Assembly (NCBI GenBank): GCA_030433075.1
Contig: JAUILI010000023.1
Location: 1-33,196 of the forward strand
DNA: 33,196 nucleotides
Direction: 5' to 3'
From: Gammaproteobacteria bacterium
Lineage (GTDB): Bacteria > Pseudomonadota > Gammaproteobacteria > Pseudomonadales > Azotimanducaceae
Shown: positions 8,861 through 19,695 of the stretch, piece after piece
Position numbering within the stretch: position 1 is the stretch's first letter
Layout of the letters: every line of letters starts with the position of its first letter
Made by a program: the position numbers and the translations under genes
Notes under the pieces: generated by a model
What the model was told of the DNA's origin: nothing
What the model saw: only the letters and a program-made list of their open reading frames with translations
Databases searched by the model: none

Positions 8861-9862
8861 ATGGGGACCTACCGCGCAATGGTGGTGCATCGGGAAGGGG
8901 ACGCGCTGGTGCGCCGCCTAGAAACGCTCAATTCGGACGATTTGCCTGCGGGCGAGGTCCTTATCGAAGTTCACTACTCTTCGCTTAACTACAAGGACGG
9001 CCTGTCCGCCACGGGCAACCCCGGTGTCACCCGCGCCTTCCCCCACACCCCGGGCATCGACGCGGCGGGGGTGGTTCTCGAGAGCGCTGTTCCCGAATTC
9101 TCCCCCGGGGATGAGGTCATCGTCATCGGCTTCGACCTAGGTATGGGTACCGCTGGGGGCTTCGGAGAGCGCATCCGGGTGCCCGCCGGCTGGGTGGTGC
9201 CACGCCCGGAAGGCCTGTCGCTGCGGGCCTCCATGGCCCTGGGGACGGCGGGCTTCACCGCAGCGGAGTGCGTAGACAAGCTCGAACGCATGGGCGGGCT
9301 TAATCCCGCGCAGGGTCCCGTGCTGGTCACGGGGGCCACGGGGGGCGTCGGCTCCGTGGCGGTCATGCTCCTGTCCCAGCTCGGCTACGAGGTGGTGGCG
9401 GTGACCGGGAAGGCCGACAAGACCGAGTGGTTAAAAGGGCTCGGGGCCTCCGAGGTGCTGAGCCGGGAAGCCCTGGCGGAAGGCGCAGGAAAGCCGCTTC
9501 TGGCGGAGCGCTACGCCGGCGCCGTGGATACGGTGGGGGGAGAGCTGCTCTTCAATGCGGTGAAGTCCCTGCGCTATGGCGGTTCCCTTGCCGCCTGCGG
9601 CCTTGTGGCGTCCCCGGCCATTCCCGCCACCGTGCTGCCCTTTATCCTGCGCCACGTGAATCTTCTCGGCATCGATTCGGTGCAGTGGCCCCTGGCGGAA
9701 AAGACGCGCCTTTGGGGGCGGCTGGCGAAGGAGTGGCAGCTCCCGGCGCTGGAAACGCTTGTGGAGCCCCTGAGCCTTGAAAGCCTGTCCGATGCGCTAG
9801 ACCGCATCCTGGCCGGGGACATGGTGGGTCGGGGCCTCCTGATCCACAGCGCCGCAGCCTAG
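8861..9862 (+). CDS. acuI: AcuI/YhdH-family NADPH-dependent acryloyl-CoA reductase
   Basis: This 333-residue zinc-free medium-chain dehydrogenase/reductase fits the YhdH/YhfP (AcuI) subfamily: SSLNYKDGLSATG at residues 40-52, FPHTPGIDAAGVV at 60-72, the nucleotide-binding VTGATGGVGS near 156-165, and a C-terminal ILAGDMVGRGLL. Characterised members reduce acryloyl-CoA to propionyl-CoA, detoxifying acrylate, for example from DMSP. AAGGAGAG lies seven bases before the ATG. It probably shares a transcript with sohB. A functional link to the prpBC locus 14 kb away, which would consume propionyl-CoA, is an inference. The gene name assumes that the best-studied family activity applies here. Confidence 0.85.
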   Translation: MGTYRAMVVHREGDALVRRLETLNSDDLPAGEVLIEVHYSSLNYKDGLSATGNPGVTRAFPHTPGIDAAGVVLESAVPEFSPGDEVIVIGFDLGMGTAGGFGERIRVPAGWVVPRPEGLSLRASMALGTAGFTAAECVDKLERMGGLNPAQGPVLVTGATGGVGSVAVMLLSQLGYEVVAVTGKADKTEWLKGLGASEVLSREALAEGAGKPLLAERYAGAVDTVGGELLFNAVKSLRYGGSLAACGLVASPAIPATVLPFILRHVNLLGIDSVQWPLAEKTRLWGRLAKEWQLPALETLVEPLSLESLSDALDRILAGDMVGRGLLIHSAAA

Positions 9863-9885
9863 GCCCCGGGCGCTGGGGGGAGGCG

Positions 9886-11052
9886 CTAGCGTCGCCGGAG
9901 GCGCTCATCGAGGGCGATGGGCGTCGGGTAGCGCAGCACCACCACGTAGGACGAGAGAATAAAAGTCAGCACCGCCACCGTTTGGATGGTGGTGATGGCC
10001 CCTTCCGACAGCAACGATGCCTGCCCCGCCAATAGCACCAGCAGCAAAGAGAATTCGCTGATCTGCCCCAGGCGAAAGCCCACTTCCCAGGCGAGCGATC
10101 CTTGCTCCTTAAATTGATCTAGAAGCACGCGATAGATGACGGGCTTGGCAAGAAGCACGAGCGCCGAGAAGGCCAGAGCGGGCAAGAGAATAGAGGGAAC
10201 GAGGGCGAGGTTCAGGCCTGCCCCCACGGTGAAGAAAAACAACACGAGGAAGAAGTCCCGGAGTGGCCTTAGAGCCTCCGCGAGGAAGAGGGCAATGGGG
10301 CTGGTGGCGAGGGTAACCCCAGCCACGAAGGCGCCAAGCTCTAGGGAAAGGCCCAGGACCTCAGCCATTTGCGCAAGGCCTAGGCACCAGCCGACGGCAA
10401 GCAGGAAGACGTATTCCTGAATCACGTCAAAGCGGGCGATTAGTGGCAGCAGGATAAAGCGAACCCCCGCTGCAGCTGCCGCAAGGAGCGCCGGCAGCGC
10501 GATCACCGTTACCCAAAGGGGCTTCGTCTCGCCGATCCCGGGGGCGAAATGGGCGAGGCCCACCAGGGCCAGAATGGCCAGGCAGTCCTGAAGGAGGAGC
10601 AAGCTCACCACCAGTTCCCCAATGTGGCGGTGGTGCAGGGCCGTGGTGGGGAGGAGCTTTATGCCGATAATGGTGGAAGAGAAGCTGATCGCCAGGCCCA
10701 TGAGCAGGGCATCCTGGAGGGAGAAAGCGAAGGCCAGGGCGAGGGCGATTCCCAGGGCGAGAAAGAGGGCGGAGCTCAGAAGGCCCACCCAAAGCGATTC
10801 CCGAAGCACCACCAGGAGCTTCCGGGGCTGCATCTCAAGGCCGAGCAAAAACAGCAGAAAGATGATGCCGATCTCTCCGATGGCGCGGAGCTGCGCTCCG
10901 TCGGTCACCCAGCCCAAGCCGTAGGGACCGAGCAGCGCACCGAGGGCCAGGTAGGCGACGATCATCGGTTGGCGGGTGAACAGGGCGGCCGTGGCCAAGG
11001 CTGCGGCGCCAGAGAAGATCCAGAAGAACGCTGACAGAAGCTGGTGATCCAT
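9886..11052 (-). CDS. Kef-type cation/proton antiporter membrane subunit (CPA2), no RCK domain
   Basis: This 388-residue, highly hydrophobic protein has the Na_H_Exchanger fold of the CPA2 family. Visible motifs include ALLGPYGLGWV, LLFLLGLEMQPRKL, SFSSTIIGIKLLP, VSLLLLQDCLAILAL (with the family acidic residue) and LSLELGAFVAGVTLATSP. Length equals only the membrane domain of KefB/KefC/YbaL; the C-terminal Rossmann RCK/TrkA-N domain that gates K+ efflux is absent, because the frame stops after DERLRRR. It probably exchanges a monovalent cation for protons, but ion specificity cannot be read. It is convergent to acuI with 23 bp between stops. The start ATG has only a weak Shine-Dalgarno. Confidence 0.85.
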   Translation of the reverse strand: MDHQLLSAFFWIFSGAAALATAALFTRQPMIVAYLALGALLGPYGLGWVTDGAQLRAIGEIGIIFLLFLLGLEMQPRKLLVVLRESLWVGLLSSALFLALGIALALAFAFSLQDALLMGLAISFSSTIIGIKLLPTTALHHRHIGELVVSLLLLQDCLAILALVGLAHFAPGIGETKPLWVTVIALPALLAAAAAGVRFILLPLIARFDVIQEYVFLLAVGWCLGLAQMAEVLGLSLELGAFVAGVTLATSPIALFLAEALRPLRDFFLVLFFFTVGAGLNLALVPSILLPALAFSALVLLAKPVIYRVLLDQFKEQGSLAWEVGFRLGQISEFSLLLVLLAGQASLLSEGAITTIQTVAVLTFILSSYVVVLRYPTPIALDERLRRR

Positions 11053-11150
11053 GGCCCGGCCCCAAGAAAAGTGCCTTTATGCCCGCCCAGCGTAGCAAGT
11101 TGGCGCCGTTGGCACTAAAATTCGCCCGCGCTTAACCAGAGGAGAGCATC

Positions 11151-11276
11151 ATGAGCGACGGGGCAGATCAGCAGAACAGTGGTTTCTGGCCGGACAGTAA
11201 AGCTGACACGGTCGGTGCCTTGGTGGTTTTCCTAGCCCTCACCGCCGGTGTGCTGTGGTTCGTTGTTAACGGCTAG
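11151..11276 (+). CDS. 41-residue single-pass membrane microprotein, unknown function
   Basis: This short frame has a strong Shine-Dalgarno (GAGGAGAG, a few bases before the ATG) and is the only plausible gene between the divergently oriented Kef gene and the convergent DUF2970 gene. The translation starts MSDGADQQNSGFWPDSKAD, a polar, acidic cytoplasmic-type head, followed by one hydrophobic segment of about 20 residues (VGALVVFLALTAGVLWFVV) ending in NG. That is a clean head-plus-one-helix layout. A TAAAAT -10-like hexamer lies at 11116-11121. I do not recognise the family. It could be a small regulatory subunit of a membrane complex, or a stress-induced small membrane protein; neither is shown by sequence. 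Confidence 0.7.
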   Translation: MSDGADQQNSGFWPDSKADTVGALVVFLALTAGVLWFVVNG

Positions 11277-11314
11277 GCCCTGCGCCGAAAGCCTCCGCGA
11301 GAGCGCCCCGGAGC

Positions 11315-11569
11315 TCAGGCTCCAGCGGCGCTCAGCACGAAGCGGACAATCATCACCAGCGTCCCCACAAAGAGGGCGGTGAAAATGAGGCCCGCCACAA
11401 TAAAGGGCCCCGCTGACCCGTGCTTGAAGTCCCGCTCCTTGTTCGCCTTCGACTGCACCCCTATGGCCGCAGCTAGGGTGCTCATGACCACGGTAAGAAA
11501 CGTCAGGGATCCCGGCTCCTGATCGTCCTGCGGGTCCTTCGGGCCCTCTTCGGGCTTTGCGTCCATCAT
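11315..11569 (-). CDS. DUF2970 family membrane protein
   Basis: The protein is about 84 residues with an acidic, Pro-rich N-terminus (EEGPKDPQDDQEPG) and two hydrophobic segments separated by the signature AAAIGVQSKANKERDFKHG, recognisable as DUF2970 (GVQ-x-K-x-N-x-x-RDF-x-HG). Function is unknown in the literature I know. The frame extends upstream to 11617, inside metH, but ATG 11569 is preferred because AGGGGG lies eight bases upstream and the start then falls 19 bp after the metH stop. It is therefore probably translated from the metH transcript. It is convergent with the 41-residue microprotein, with a small perfect hairpin (GGAGC-TCAG-GCTCC, 11310-11323) over its stop codon but no T-run. 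Confidence 0.82.
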   Translation of the reverse strand: MMDAKPEEGPKDPQDDQEPGSLTFLTVVMSTLAAAIGVQSKANKERDFKHGSAGPFIVAGLIFTALFVGTLVMIVRFVLSAAGA

Positions 11570-11588
11570 GCGGTTTTCCCCCTGCCTG

Positions 11589-15263
<3,675 letters not shown>

Positions 15264-15397
15264 AACCACCTCTCAAAATTCGCGAGGACGCGATGGTACC
15301 AGGGCCCTTTCCTTGGGGTTTGAGGGGCGCTCCCCCGGACTTGAAGGGGGCTCATGATTCGTCGAGGGCCTCGCCTCGCGACAGGGAAGGGCGTAGA

Positions 15398-15422
15398 ATA
15401 CCCGAGTTAATTGATTGGATAT
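15398..15422 (+). promoter_or_regulatory. Candidate IscR type 1 binding site upstream of nfuA
   Basis: A 25-bp imperfect palindrome begins ATACCCGAGTTA and ends TGATTGGATAT. Compared by eye with the IscR type 1 consensus as I remember it (ATASYYGACTRWWWYAGTCRRSTAT), 19 of 25 positions agree, including both outer ATA/TAT triplets and most of the arms. It lies 15 bp before the nfuA ATG and overlaps the end of a TAGAAT -10-like hexamer (15394-15399), a repressing position. nfuA is an IscR target in E. coli, so the context fits. Binding is inferred. Confidence 0.68.
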
Positions 15423-15437
15423 TCGAGGGGCACGGCC

Positions 15438-16013
15438 ATGATTGAGATCTCCGAGGCAGCGCAGGGCTATCTACGGACTCTCTTGGAGAAGCAGGAGGTT
15501 GAAGGCACGGGCATTCGTGTCTTCGTGGCCAACCCCGGTACGCCCTCTGCGGAAACCTGCATTGCCTATTGTCGCCCCGGGGAAGCGCAGGAAGATGACA
15601 TCCCGGTGGCTTTCACGGGGTTTACCGCTTGGTTTGAGAAGCGCAGCGAGCCGTTCCTCGCCGAGGCCGTCGTCGATTTCCAGGAGGACAAGCTTGGGGG
15701 GCAGCTCACCATCAAGGCGCCGAATGCCCGGGTCCCGAAGGTCGACGAAAACAGCCCCCTCGAAGATCGGGTCAATTACATCCTCTACAACGAAATCAAT
15801 CCGTCCCTAGCGGCCCACGGGGGCATGGTGTCCCTTGTGGAGATCGTTGAGGGGGAAGCGGTGCTGCAGTTTGGCGGTGGCTGCCAGGGCTGTGCCGCGG
15901 TGGATATGACCCTTAAGCAGGGCGTAGAGAAGACGCTCCTGTCTCAGCTGCCGGAGTTGAAGGGCGTGCGCGACTCCACGGACCACACGGTGAAGGAAAA
16001 CGCTTACTATTAG
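15438..16013 (+). CDS. nfuA: Fe-S biogenesis carrier protein NfuA
   Basis: The 191-residue protein has the same length as E. coli NfuA and delivers [4Fe-4S] clusters to apo-enzymes, especially under oxidative stress or iron starvation. The N-terminal half is a degenerate A-type carrier domain ([15 protein letters not shown]), and the C-terminal Nfu domain carries the cluster-binding CxxC as Cys149 and Cys152 in [12 protein letters not shown]. It ends in the conserved ENAYY. The frame opens nine codons earlier, but ATG 15438 matches the family N-terminus (MIEISEAAQ). A likely IscR site sits just upstream. rimO, encoding a radical-SAM Fe-S enzyme, follows 51 bp downstream on the same strand. 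Confidence 0.97.
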   Translation: MIEISEAAQGYLRTLLEKQEVEGTGIRVFVANPGTPSAETCIAYCRPGEAQEDDIPVAFTGFTAWFEKRSEPFLAEAVVDFQEDKLGGQLTIKAPNARVPKVDENSPLEDRVNYILYNEINPSLAAHGGMVSLVEIVEGEAVLQFGGGCQGCAAVDMTLKQGVEKTLLSQLPELKGVRDSTDHTVKENAYY

Positions 16014-16064
16014 GCCCCCGCTCGGGAGGCCCCTACCCGGGGCGCGTTTGAGGAGAGCAGACCC

Positions 16065-17408
16065 ATGGGTGGAGTAGGCGCGGCAGCCGTTGGTGGCGGC
16101 CGAATTGGCATGGTCAGCCTTGGCTGCCCGAAGGCCCTGGTGGATTCGGAGCGAATCCTTACCCAGCTTCGAGGCGAAGGCTACGATCTAGTAGGCGGCT
16201 ACGCTGACGCGGATCTGGTCATCGTCAACACCTGCGGCTTTATCGATGCCGCCGTGGAGGAGTCTCTAGAAGCCATCGGCGAGGCCCTTGCGGAGCAGGG
16301 GCGGGTGATCGTCACCGGGTGCCTCGGCGCCGATGCGGCCAGCATTCAGAACCGCTTTCCGGAAGTCCTCGCGGTGACCGGCGCTCACGCCTATGAGGCC
16401 GTGGTGGACGCGGTGCATACCCATCTTCCGCCGCCCATGCATGACCCCTTCGCGTCCCTCGTGCCCCCCCAGGGCATTCGTTTGACGCCCCGGCACTACG
16501 CTTATCTGAAGATTTCTGAGGGCTGCAACCACCGTTGCACCTTCTGCATCATTCCCTCCATGCGCGGGGATCTGGTTTCCCGACCCGCCGGAGAGATCCT
16601 CGAGGAGGCGGAGCGACTGGTGGCCGCGGGGGTCCAGGAGCTCCTGGTAATCTCACAAGATACAAGTGCTTACGGTGTAGATCTTAAGTACAAGACGAGC
16701 TTCTGGGGTGGGCGCCCGGTGGCCAGCCGTCTGAACCCCCTCTGCGAGGCGCTGGCTTCCCTGGGGGTCTGGGTTCGCTTGCACTACGTCTATCCCTATC
16801 CCCATGTGGATCAGCTGGTCCCCCTCATGGCCGAAGGCCGGCTTCTGCCCTACCTAGACATGCCGCTCCAGCACGCATCGCCGAGCCTGCTGAAGGCCAT
16901 GCGCCGTCCGGCAGCGGCAGAGCGGCAGCTTGAGCGCATCCACCGGTGGCGCGAGCAATGCCCCGACCTCACCCTACGCAGTACCTTTATCGTGGGCTTC
17001 CCTGGGGAAACGGAGGAAGACTTCGAGCAGTTGCTGACCTTCCTCAAGGACGCTCAGCTGGATCGGGTCGGGTGCTTTACCTATTCCCCCGTCGAGGGCG
17101 CCGTGGCCAACAGCTTCCCCGGAGCCATCTCGGAAGCTGAGAAAGCCGACCGGCTGGAGGCCTTCATGGCGGTGCAGGCAGAGATCAGCGCTGCACGGCT
17201 GGCGGAGAAGGTGGGACGCACCCTTGAGGTCCTGGTGGACGAGATCGGGGAGGACGGCGTGATTGCCCGGGGGCCAGGAGATGCGCCGGAGATCGACGGA
17301 GTGGTGTATCTGCCCGGGGTGGAGGCGCGCCCCGGCGATCGGCTCACGGTGGAAATTGTGGCCAGCGATGAGCACGACCTGGAAGGGCGCTTGCTGCCCA
17401 AGGCCTAG
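16065..17408 (+). CDS. rimO: Ribosomal protein S12 methylthiotransferase RimO
   Basis: The 447-residue radical-SAM enzyme adds a methylthio group to the conserved aspartate of ribosomal protein S12. The N-terminal UPF0004 domain has the auxiliary cluster cysteines Cys21 ([12 protein letters not shown]), Cys57 (NTCGF) and Cys86 (TGCLGA). The radical-SAM motif CNHRCTFC gives Cys154, Cys158 and Cys161. SQDTSAYG and the C-terminal TRAM region after about residue 380 complete the layout. [11 protein letters not shown] after the CxxxCxxC motif distinguishes RimO from MiaB. The start has GAGGAGAG upstream. The first 14 residues are Gly/Ala-rich and not conserved, so initiation further in at Met16 cannot be excluded. 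Confidence 0.97.
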   Translation: MGGVGAAAVGGGRIGMVSLGCPKALVDSERILTQLRGEGYDLVGGYADADLVIVNTCGFIDAAVEESLEAIGEALAEQGRVIVTGCLGADAASIQNRFPEVLAVTGAHAYEAVVDAVHTHLPPPMHDPFASLVPPQGIRLTPRHYAYLKISEGCNHRCTFCIIPSMRGDLVSRPAGEILEEAERLVAAGVQELLVISQDTSAYGVDLKYKTSFWGGRPVASRLNPLCEALASLGVWVRLHYVYPYPHVDQLVPLMAEGRLLPYLDMPLQHASPSLLKAMRRPAAAERQLERIHRWREQCPDLTLRSTFIVGFPGETEEDFEQLLTFLKDAQLDRVGCFTYSPVEGAVANSFPGAISEAEKADRLEAFMAVQAEISAARLAEKVGRTLEVLVDEIGEDGVIARGPGDAPEIDGVVYLPGVEARPGDRLTVEIVASDEHDLEGRLLPKA

Positions 17409-17442
17409 GGGCTGGGCGCTGTGCCTAGCCCCTGGTATAGTC
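17408..17442 (+). promoter_or_regulatory. Inverted repeat overlapping a possible extended -10 promoter
   Basis: AGGGGCT (17408-17414) and AGCCCCT (17428-17434) form a perfect 7-bp inverted repeat straight after the rimO stop, with further G/C pairing inside but no T-run. It runs into TGGTATAGT (17434-17442), which reads as an extended -10 element for the downstream microprotein gene; the -35 region is poor. It may be a processing or attenuating hairpin for rimO, a promoter, or both. Confidence 0.4.
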
Positions 17443-17494
17443 GCGCCGCGCGCCGGGGAAGTCCCGCGCCGTGGCCCAGAGCGAGGAGAACGCC

Positions 17495-17635
17495 ATGCGT
17501 CTTTTTTGGTCCCTAGTGGAAGATTTCTTTGAGCAAAACCTCGTGATGAAGGCCTTCATCGCTTGGGGTTGGCTTTCCGTCGTCATCATGGCGGCCGGTA
17601 TCGTGGTCACGGATTGGTCTGCGCTCGCCTCCTAA
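17495..17635 (+). CDS. 46-residue single-pass membrane microprotein, unknown function
   Basis: This short frame begins at an ATG with AGGAG six bases upstream and ends with TAA 18 bp before a strong intrinsic terminator, so it is bracketed by expression signals of its own. The translation starts MRLFWSLVEDFFEQNLVMK, an amphipathic aromatic helix, followed by a hydrophobic segment of about 20 residues (AFIAWGWLSVVIMAAGIVV) and a short tail TDWSALAS. I do not recognise the family. It could be a membrane-complex accessory subunit or a regulator; its position after rimO gives no firm clue. An extended -10-like sequence lies at 17434-17442. Confidence 0.7.
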   Translation: MRLFWSLVEDFFEQNLVMKAFIAWGWLSVVIMAAGIVVTDWSALAS

Positions 17636-17653
17636 GGGTGCGCCCACCGTGGT

Positions 17654-17680
17654 AAAAAGGCCGCTGATGCGGCCTTTTTT
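17654..17680 (+). terminator. Intrinsic terminator after the 46-residue microprotein gene
   Basis: GGCCGC-TGAT-GCGGCC forms a perfect 6-bp GC stem with a 4-nt loop, flanked by AAAAA and followed by TTTTTT, so the stem can extend into the A/T tract. It is a textbook Rho-independent terminator on the plus strand. The A-run also makes it potentially bidirectional, although no minus-strand gene ends here. Confidence 0.92.
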
Positions 17681-17713
17681 GTGCCTCCAATTCGCTAAGG
17701 GGAGAGAACGCAG

Positions 17714-18691
17714 ATGACTGAGCAGGTGATTCGTTTTTACGAGACCGGCGGCCCGGAAGTGCTTAAGGTCGAAAGCCTCGAGCTTGCCGCCCCCGGGCCC
17801 GGCGAAGTTCGGGTTGGGCATCGGGCCGTGGGCTTGAACTTTATCGATACCTATCACCGCTCCGGGCTCTACCCCGTCCCCCTGCCCAGCGGTCTGGGCC
17901 TGGAGGCGAGCGGGGTGGTGGAGGCCGTGGGGGAGGGCGTCACGCGCTTTGCCGTGGGGGATCGGGTAGCCTTTGGCTCCGGCGCCCTGGGCGCCTACGC
18001 TTCCGCATCCCTTCGATCGGAGGCGCAGCTCCTTCCCGTTCCCGAAGGGGTTTCCGATGAAGCCGCAGCGGCCATCATGCTCAAGGGCATGACCGCGGCC
18101 TATCTTCTGACCCAAACCCGTGTGCTGACCGCCGACGACACCATCCTGCTGCACGCCGCTGCGGGGGGGACCGGGCTTCTCATGCTCCAGTGGGCCAAGG
18201 ATCTGGGGGCGCGGGTGATCGGCGTGGTGGGCAGCGAGGAAAAGGCTGAAATCGTCGCGCGCTATGGTTGTGACCACATCCTGCTTCGGGGCCGTGACCC
18301 CATCGCCCCAACGGTCCGGGAGCTTACCGATGGGAAGGGCGTGCCCGTGGTCTACGACTCCGTGGGCCGGGCAACCTTCCAGGACTCCCTGGACAGCCTC
18401 GCACCCCGGGGGCTGTTCGTGAGCTTTGGTAATGCCTCCGGGCCGGCGCCGGACGTCACCCCGGCGGTGCTGGCGGCGAAGGGCTCGCTGTACTTCACGC
18501 GGCCGACCCTAGCGAGCTACGCCCAAACCCGAGAGGAACTCGAAGGCCTTGCGGGCGCCGTCTTCGAGCGCGTCGCTCGGGGCGCGCTGTCCGTAGAAAT
18601 TCACCAGCGTTTCCCGTTGGCGGCGGCAGCGGAGGCTCACCGCCTGCTCGAGTCCGGGAAGACCCAGGGCGCGACGATTCTCGAGCCCTAG
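17714..18691 (+). CDS. qor: NADPH:quinone oxidoreductase (zeta-crystallin type)
   Basis: The 325-residue zinc-free medium-chain reductase carries the family pattern: GLNFIDTYHRSGLYP (about residues 38-52), LGLEASGVVEAVG, MLKGMTAAYLL and the nucleotide-binding HAAAGGTGLLMLQWAK near 147-163. It closely resembles E. coli QorA, which reduces quinones in one-electron steps with NADPH. The C-terminus QGATILEP is typical (G-K-T-x-G-x-x-x-L/I). GGGGAGAG precedes the ATG. The gene begins just after the terminator at 17654-17680, so it has its own promoter. It shares the subfamily fold with the acuI product but is clearly a different branch. Its stop overlaps the convergent J-domain gene by 4 bp. Confidence 0.92.
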   Translation: MTEQVIRFYETGGPEVLKVESLELAAPGPGEVRVGHRAVGLNFIDTYHRSGLYPVPLPSGLGLEASGVVEAVGEGVTRFAVGDRVAFGSGALGAYASASLRSEAQLLPVPEGVSDEAAAAIMLKGMTAAYLLTQTRVLTADDTILLHAAAGGTGLLMLQWAKDLGARVIGVVGSEEKAEIVARYGCDHILLRGRDPIAPTVRELTDGKGVPVVYDSVGRATFQDSLDSLAPRGLFVSFGNASGPAPDVTPAVLAAKGSLYFTRPTLASYAQTREELEGLAGAVFERVARGALSVEIHQRFPLAAAAEAHRLLESGKTQGATILEP

Positions 18692-19380
18692 GCTTTGAGG
18701 AGCTGATCCTTCGCAGCGTTCAAGAGCGCTGCGAGGGCGTCGCTGCCGCCGTGGTCGGGGTGGGCGCGGTGCATGAGACGCCGGTGCGCATTCCGAATCG
18801 CCGCCGCGTCAGCGCCCTCGCTGAGCCCTAAGAGGGCGAGGGCGTCCCCGTCGCGAAGGGGGCCTAGGGTTGCCCCGGGCGTTGGCGCCGGTGGGAAGGG
18901 TGACCTTTCGAACCACTGCGCGCCGAAGCGCTCTGCGAGGTACAGCGGGAGAAGCCGGCCGGCGAGGGGGTCTCGGTGAAGCGTTCGCCATAATCTTGCT
19001 AGGGCTTCGGGTTCGAGCTGACCAAGGGTCTTGCTCCGGTCTGGCCCCGTCAGCACCTCCCCATCAAGGAGGTGGGGCCCTTCCATTAAAAGGATCGGGC
19101 GCAGGGAAGGGGCGCCCATGGCTCGGAAGGCGCGGGCCGCGCGGCCCACGCGAAAGAGCAGGGGAAGGCGCCGAAGTATCGGCAGGGCCGCCGTGATGGC
19201 TGGAACGAGCCAGGAGAGGCGCCCAAGTAAGGCTGCCCCCACCAAAATCAGTACCACGGCCGTGAACAGCCCAAGCCCAAGGTTTCGCCGGCCCCGGGGG
19301 CTGAGGCGGAGCCAGAGCAGGCGGCCAAGGGCCCCCAGCAACAGGCTGAGAAGTAGCAACAGGAGCAGGCGGATCAGCAT
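18688..19380 (-). CDS. Membrane-anchored J-domain protein (DnaJ-like co-chaperone)
   Basis: The 230-residue protein starts with two hydrophobic segments (leucine-rich residues 1-25 and about 34-65), then a basic/polar linker, and ends with a compact J-domain: LGLSEGADAAAIRNAHRRLMHRAHPDHGGSDALAALLNAAKD. The HPD tripeptide that stimulates Hsp70 ATPase is intact, within HPDHGGSD, as in the DnaJ/TIM14-like group. The J-domain is C-terminal and faces the cytoplasm if the N-terminus forms a hairpin. It may recruit DnaK to the inner membrane; client and partner are unknown. It differs from DjlA, which has a TerB-like domain. The stop overlaps qor (CTAG). Confidence 0.82.
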   Translation of the reverse strand: MLIRLLLLLLLSLLLGALGRLLWLRLSPRGRRNLGLGLFTAVVLILVGAALLGRLSWLVPAITAALPILRRLPLLFRVGRAARAFRAMGAPSLRPILLMEGPHLLDGEVLTGPDRSKTLGQLEPEALARLWRTLHRDPLAGRLLPLYLAERFGAQWFERSPFPPAPTPGATLGPLRDGDALALLGLSEGADAAAIRNAHRRLMHRAHPDHGGSDALAALLNAAKDQLLKA

Positions 19381-19487
19381 GGGGCGAAAGCCCTCCCAAG
19401 GGCGCAGTGGGTGTTCTGAGCAGCGTCATGGATTAAACTGCGAAGGGATCTCCGGCGGTGGGCCCGAGGCGGCTGAGAACGGGCACT

Positions 19488-19685
19488 ATGACTCAAGAGC
19501 AACTGCTTCAATGGTTGGACGAGCTCCGGACGGAGCATCGGGACCTCGACGACCTGATCGTCATGTTGCAAACCCATCGCCACAGTGACCTCATGCAAAT
19601 CCAACGGCTGAAAAAGCGCAAGCTGAGCCTCAAGGATATGATCGCCCGCCTCGAGAGCAAACTCATCCCCGATTTAGACGCCTAG
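19488..19685 (+). CDS. YdcH/DUF465 family small coiled-coil protein
   Basis: The 65-residue, entirely helical and charged protein has a heptad-like pattern (LDELRTEHRDLDDLI ... IQRLKKRKLSLKDMIARLES). The ending LKKRKLxLKDxIxxLE is diagnostic of the DUF465/YdcH group (SlyX-like small proteins), whose function is unknown. The frame extends ten codons upstream, but ATG 19488 fits the family start; no convincing Shine-Dalgarno precedes it. It lies 10 bp upstream of the 5'-nucleotidase gene, and the nucleotidase ribosome binding site overlaps its stop codon, suggesting co-transcription. Confidence 0.86.
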   Translation: MTQEQLLQWLDELRTEHRDLDDLIVMLQTHRHSDLMQIQRLKKRKLSLKDMIARLESKLIPDLDA

Positions 19686-19695
19686 GGAGGCCCTC

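Noticed and set aside
11109-11125. Sigma54-like promoter (TTGGCAC ... TTCGC) before the 41-residue microprotein
   Set aside because: The GG and GC elements are 11 bp apart instead of 10 and the -12 element is TTCGC, not TTGC. The spacing rule for sigma54 is strict.
11310-11323. Terminator between the 41-residue microprotein and DUF2970 genes
   Set aside because: A perfect 5-bp GGAGC-TCAG-GCTCC hairpin exists but there is no T-run on either strand, so an intrinsic terminator cannot be claimed.
15264-15437. Cobalamin or SAM riboswitch for metH
   Set aside because: The gap is only 174 bp and is shared with the nfuA promoter. No B12-box or SAM-box-like conserved core is visible.
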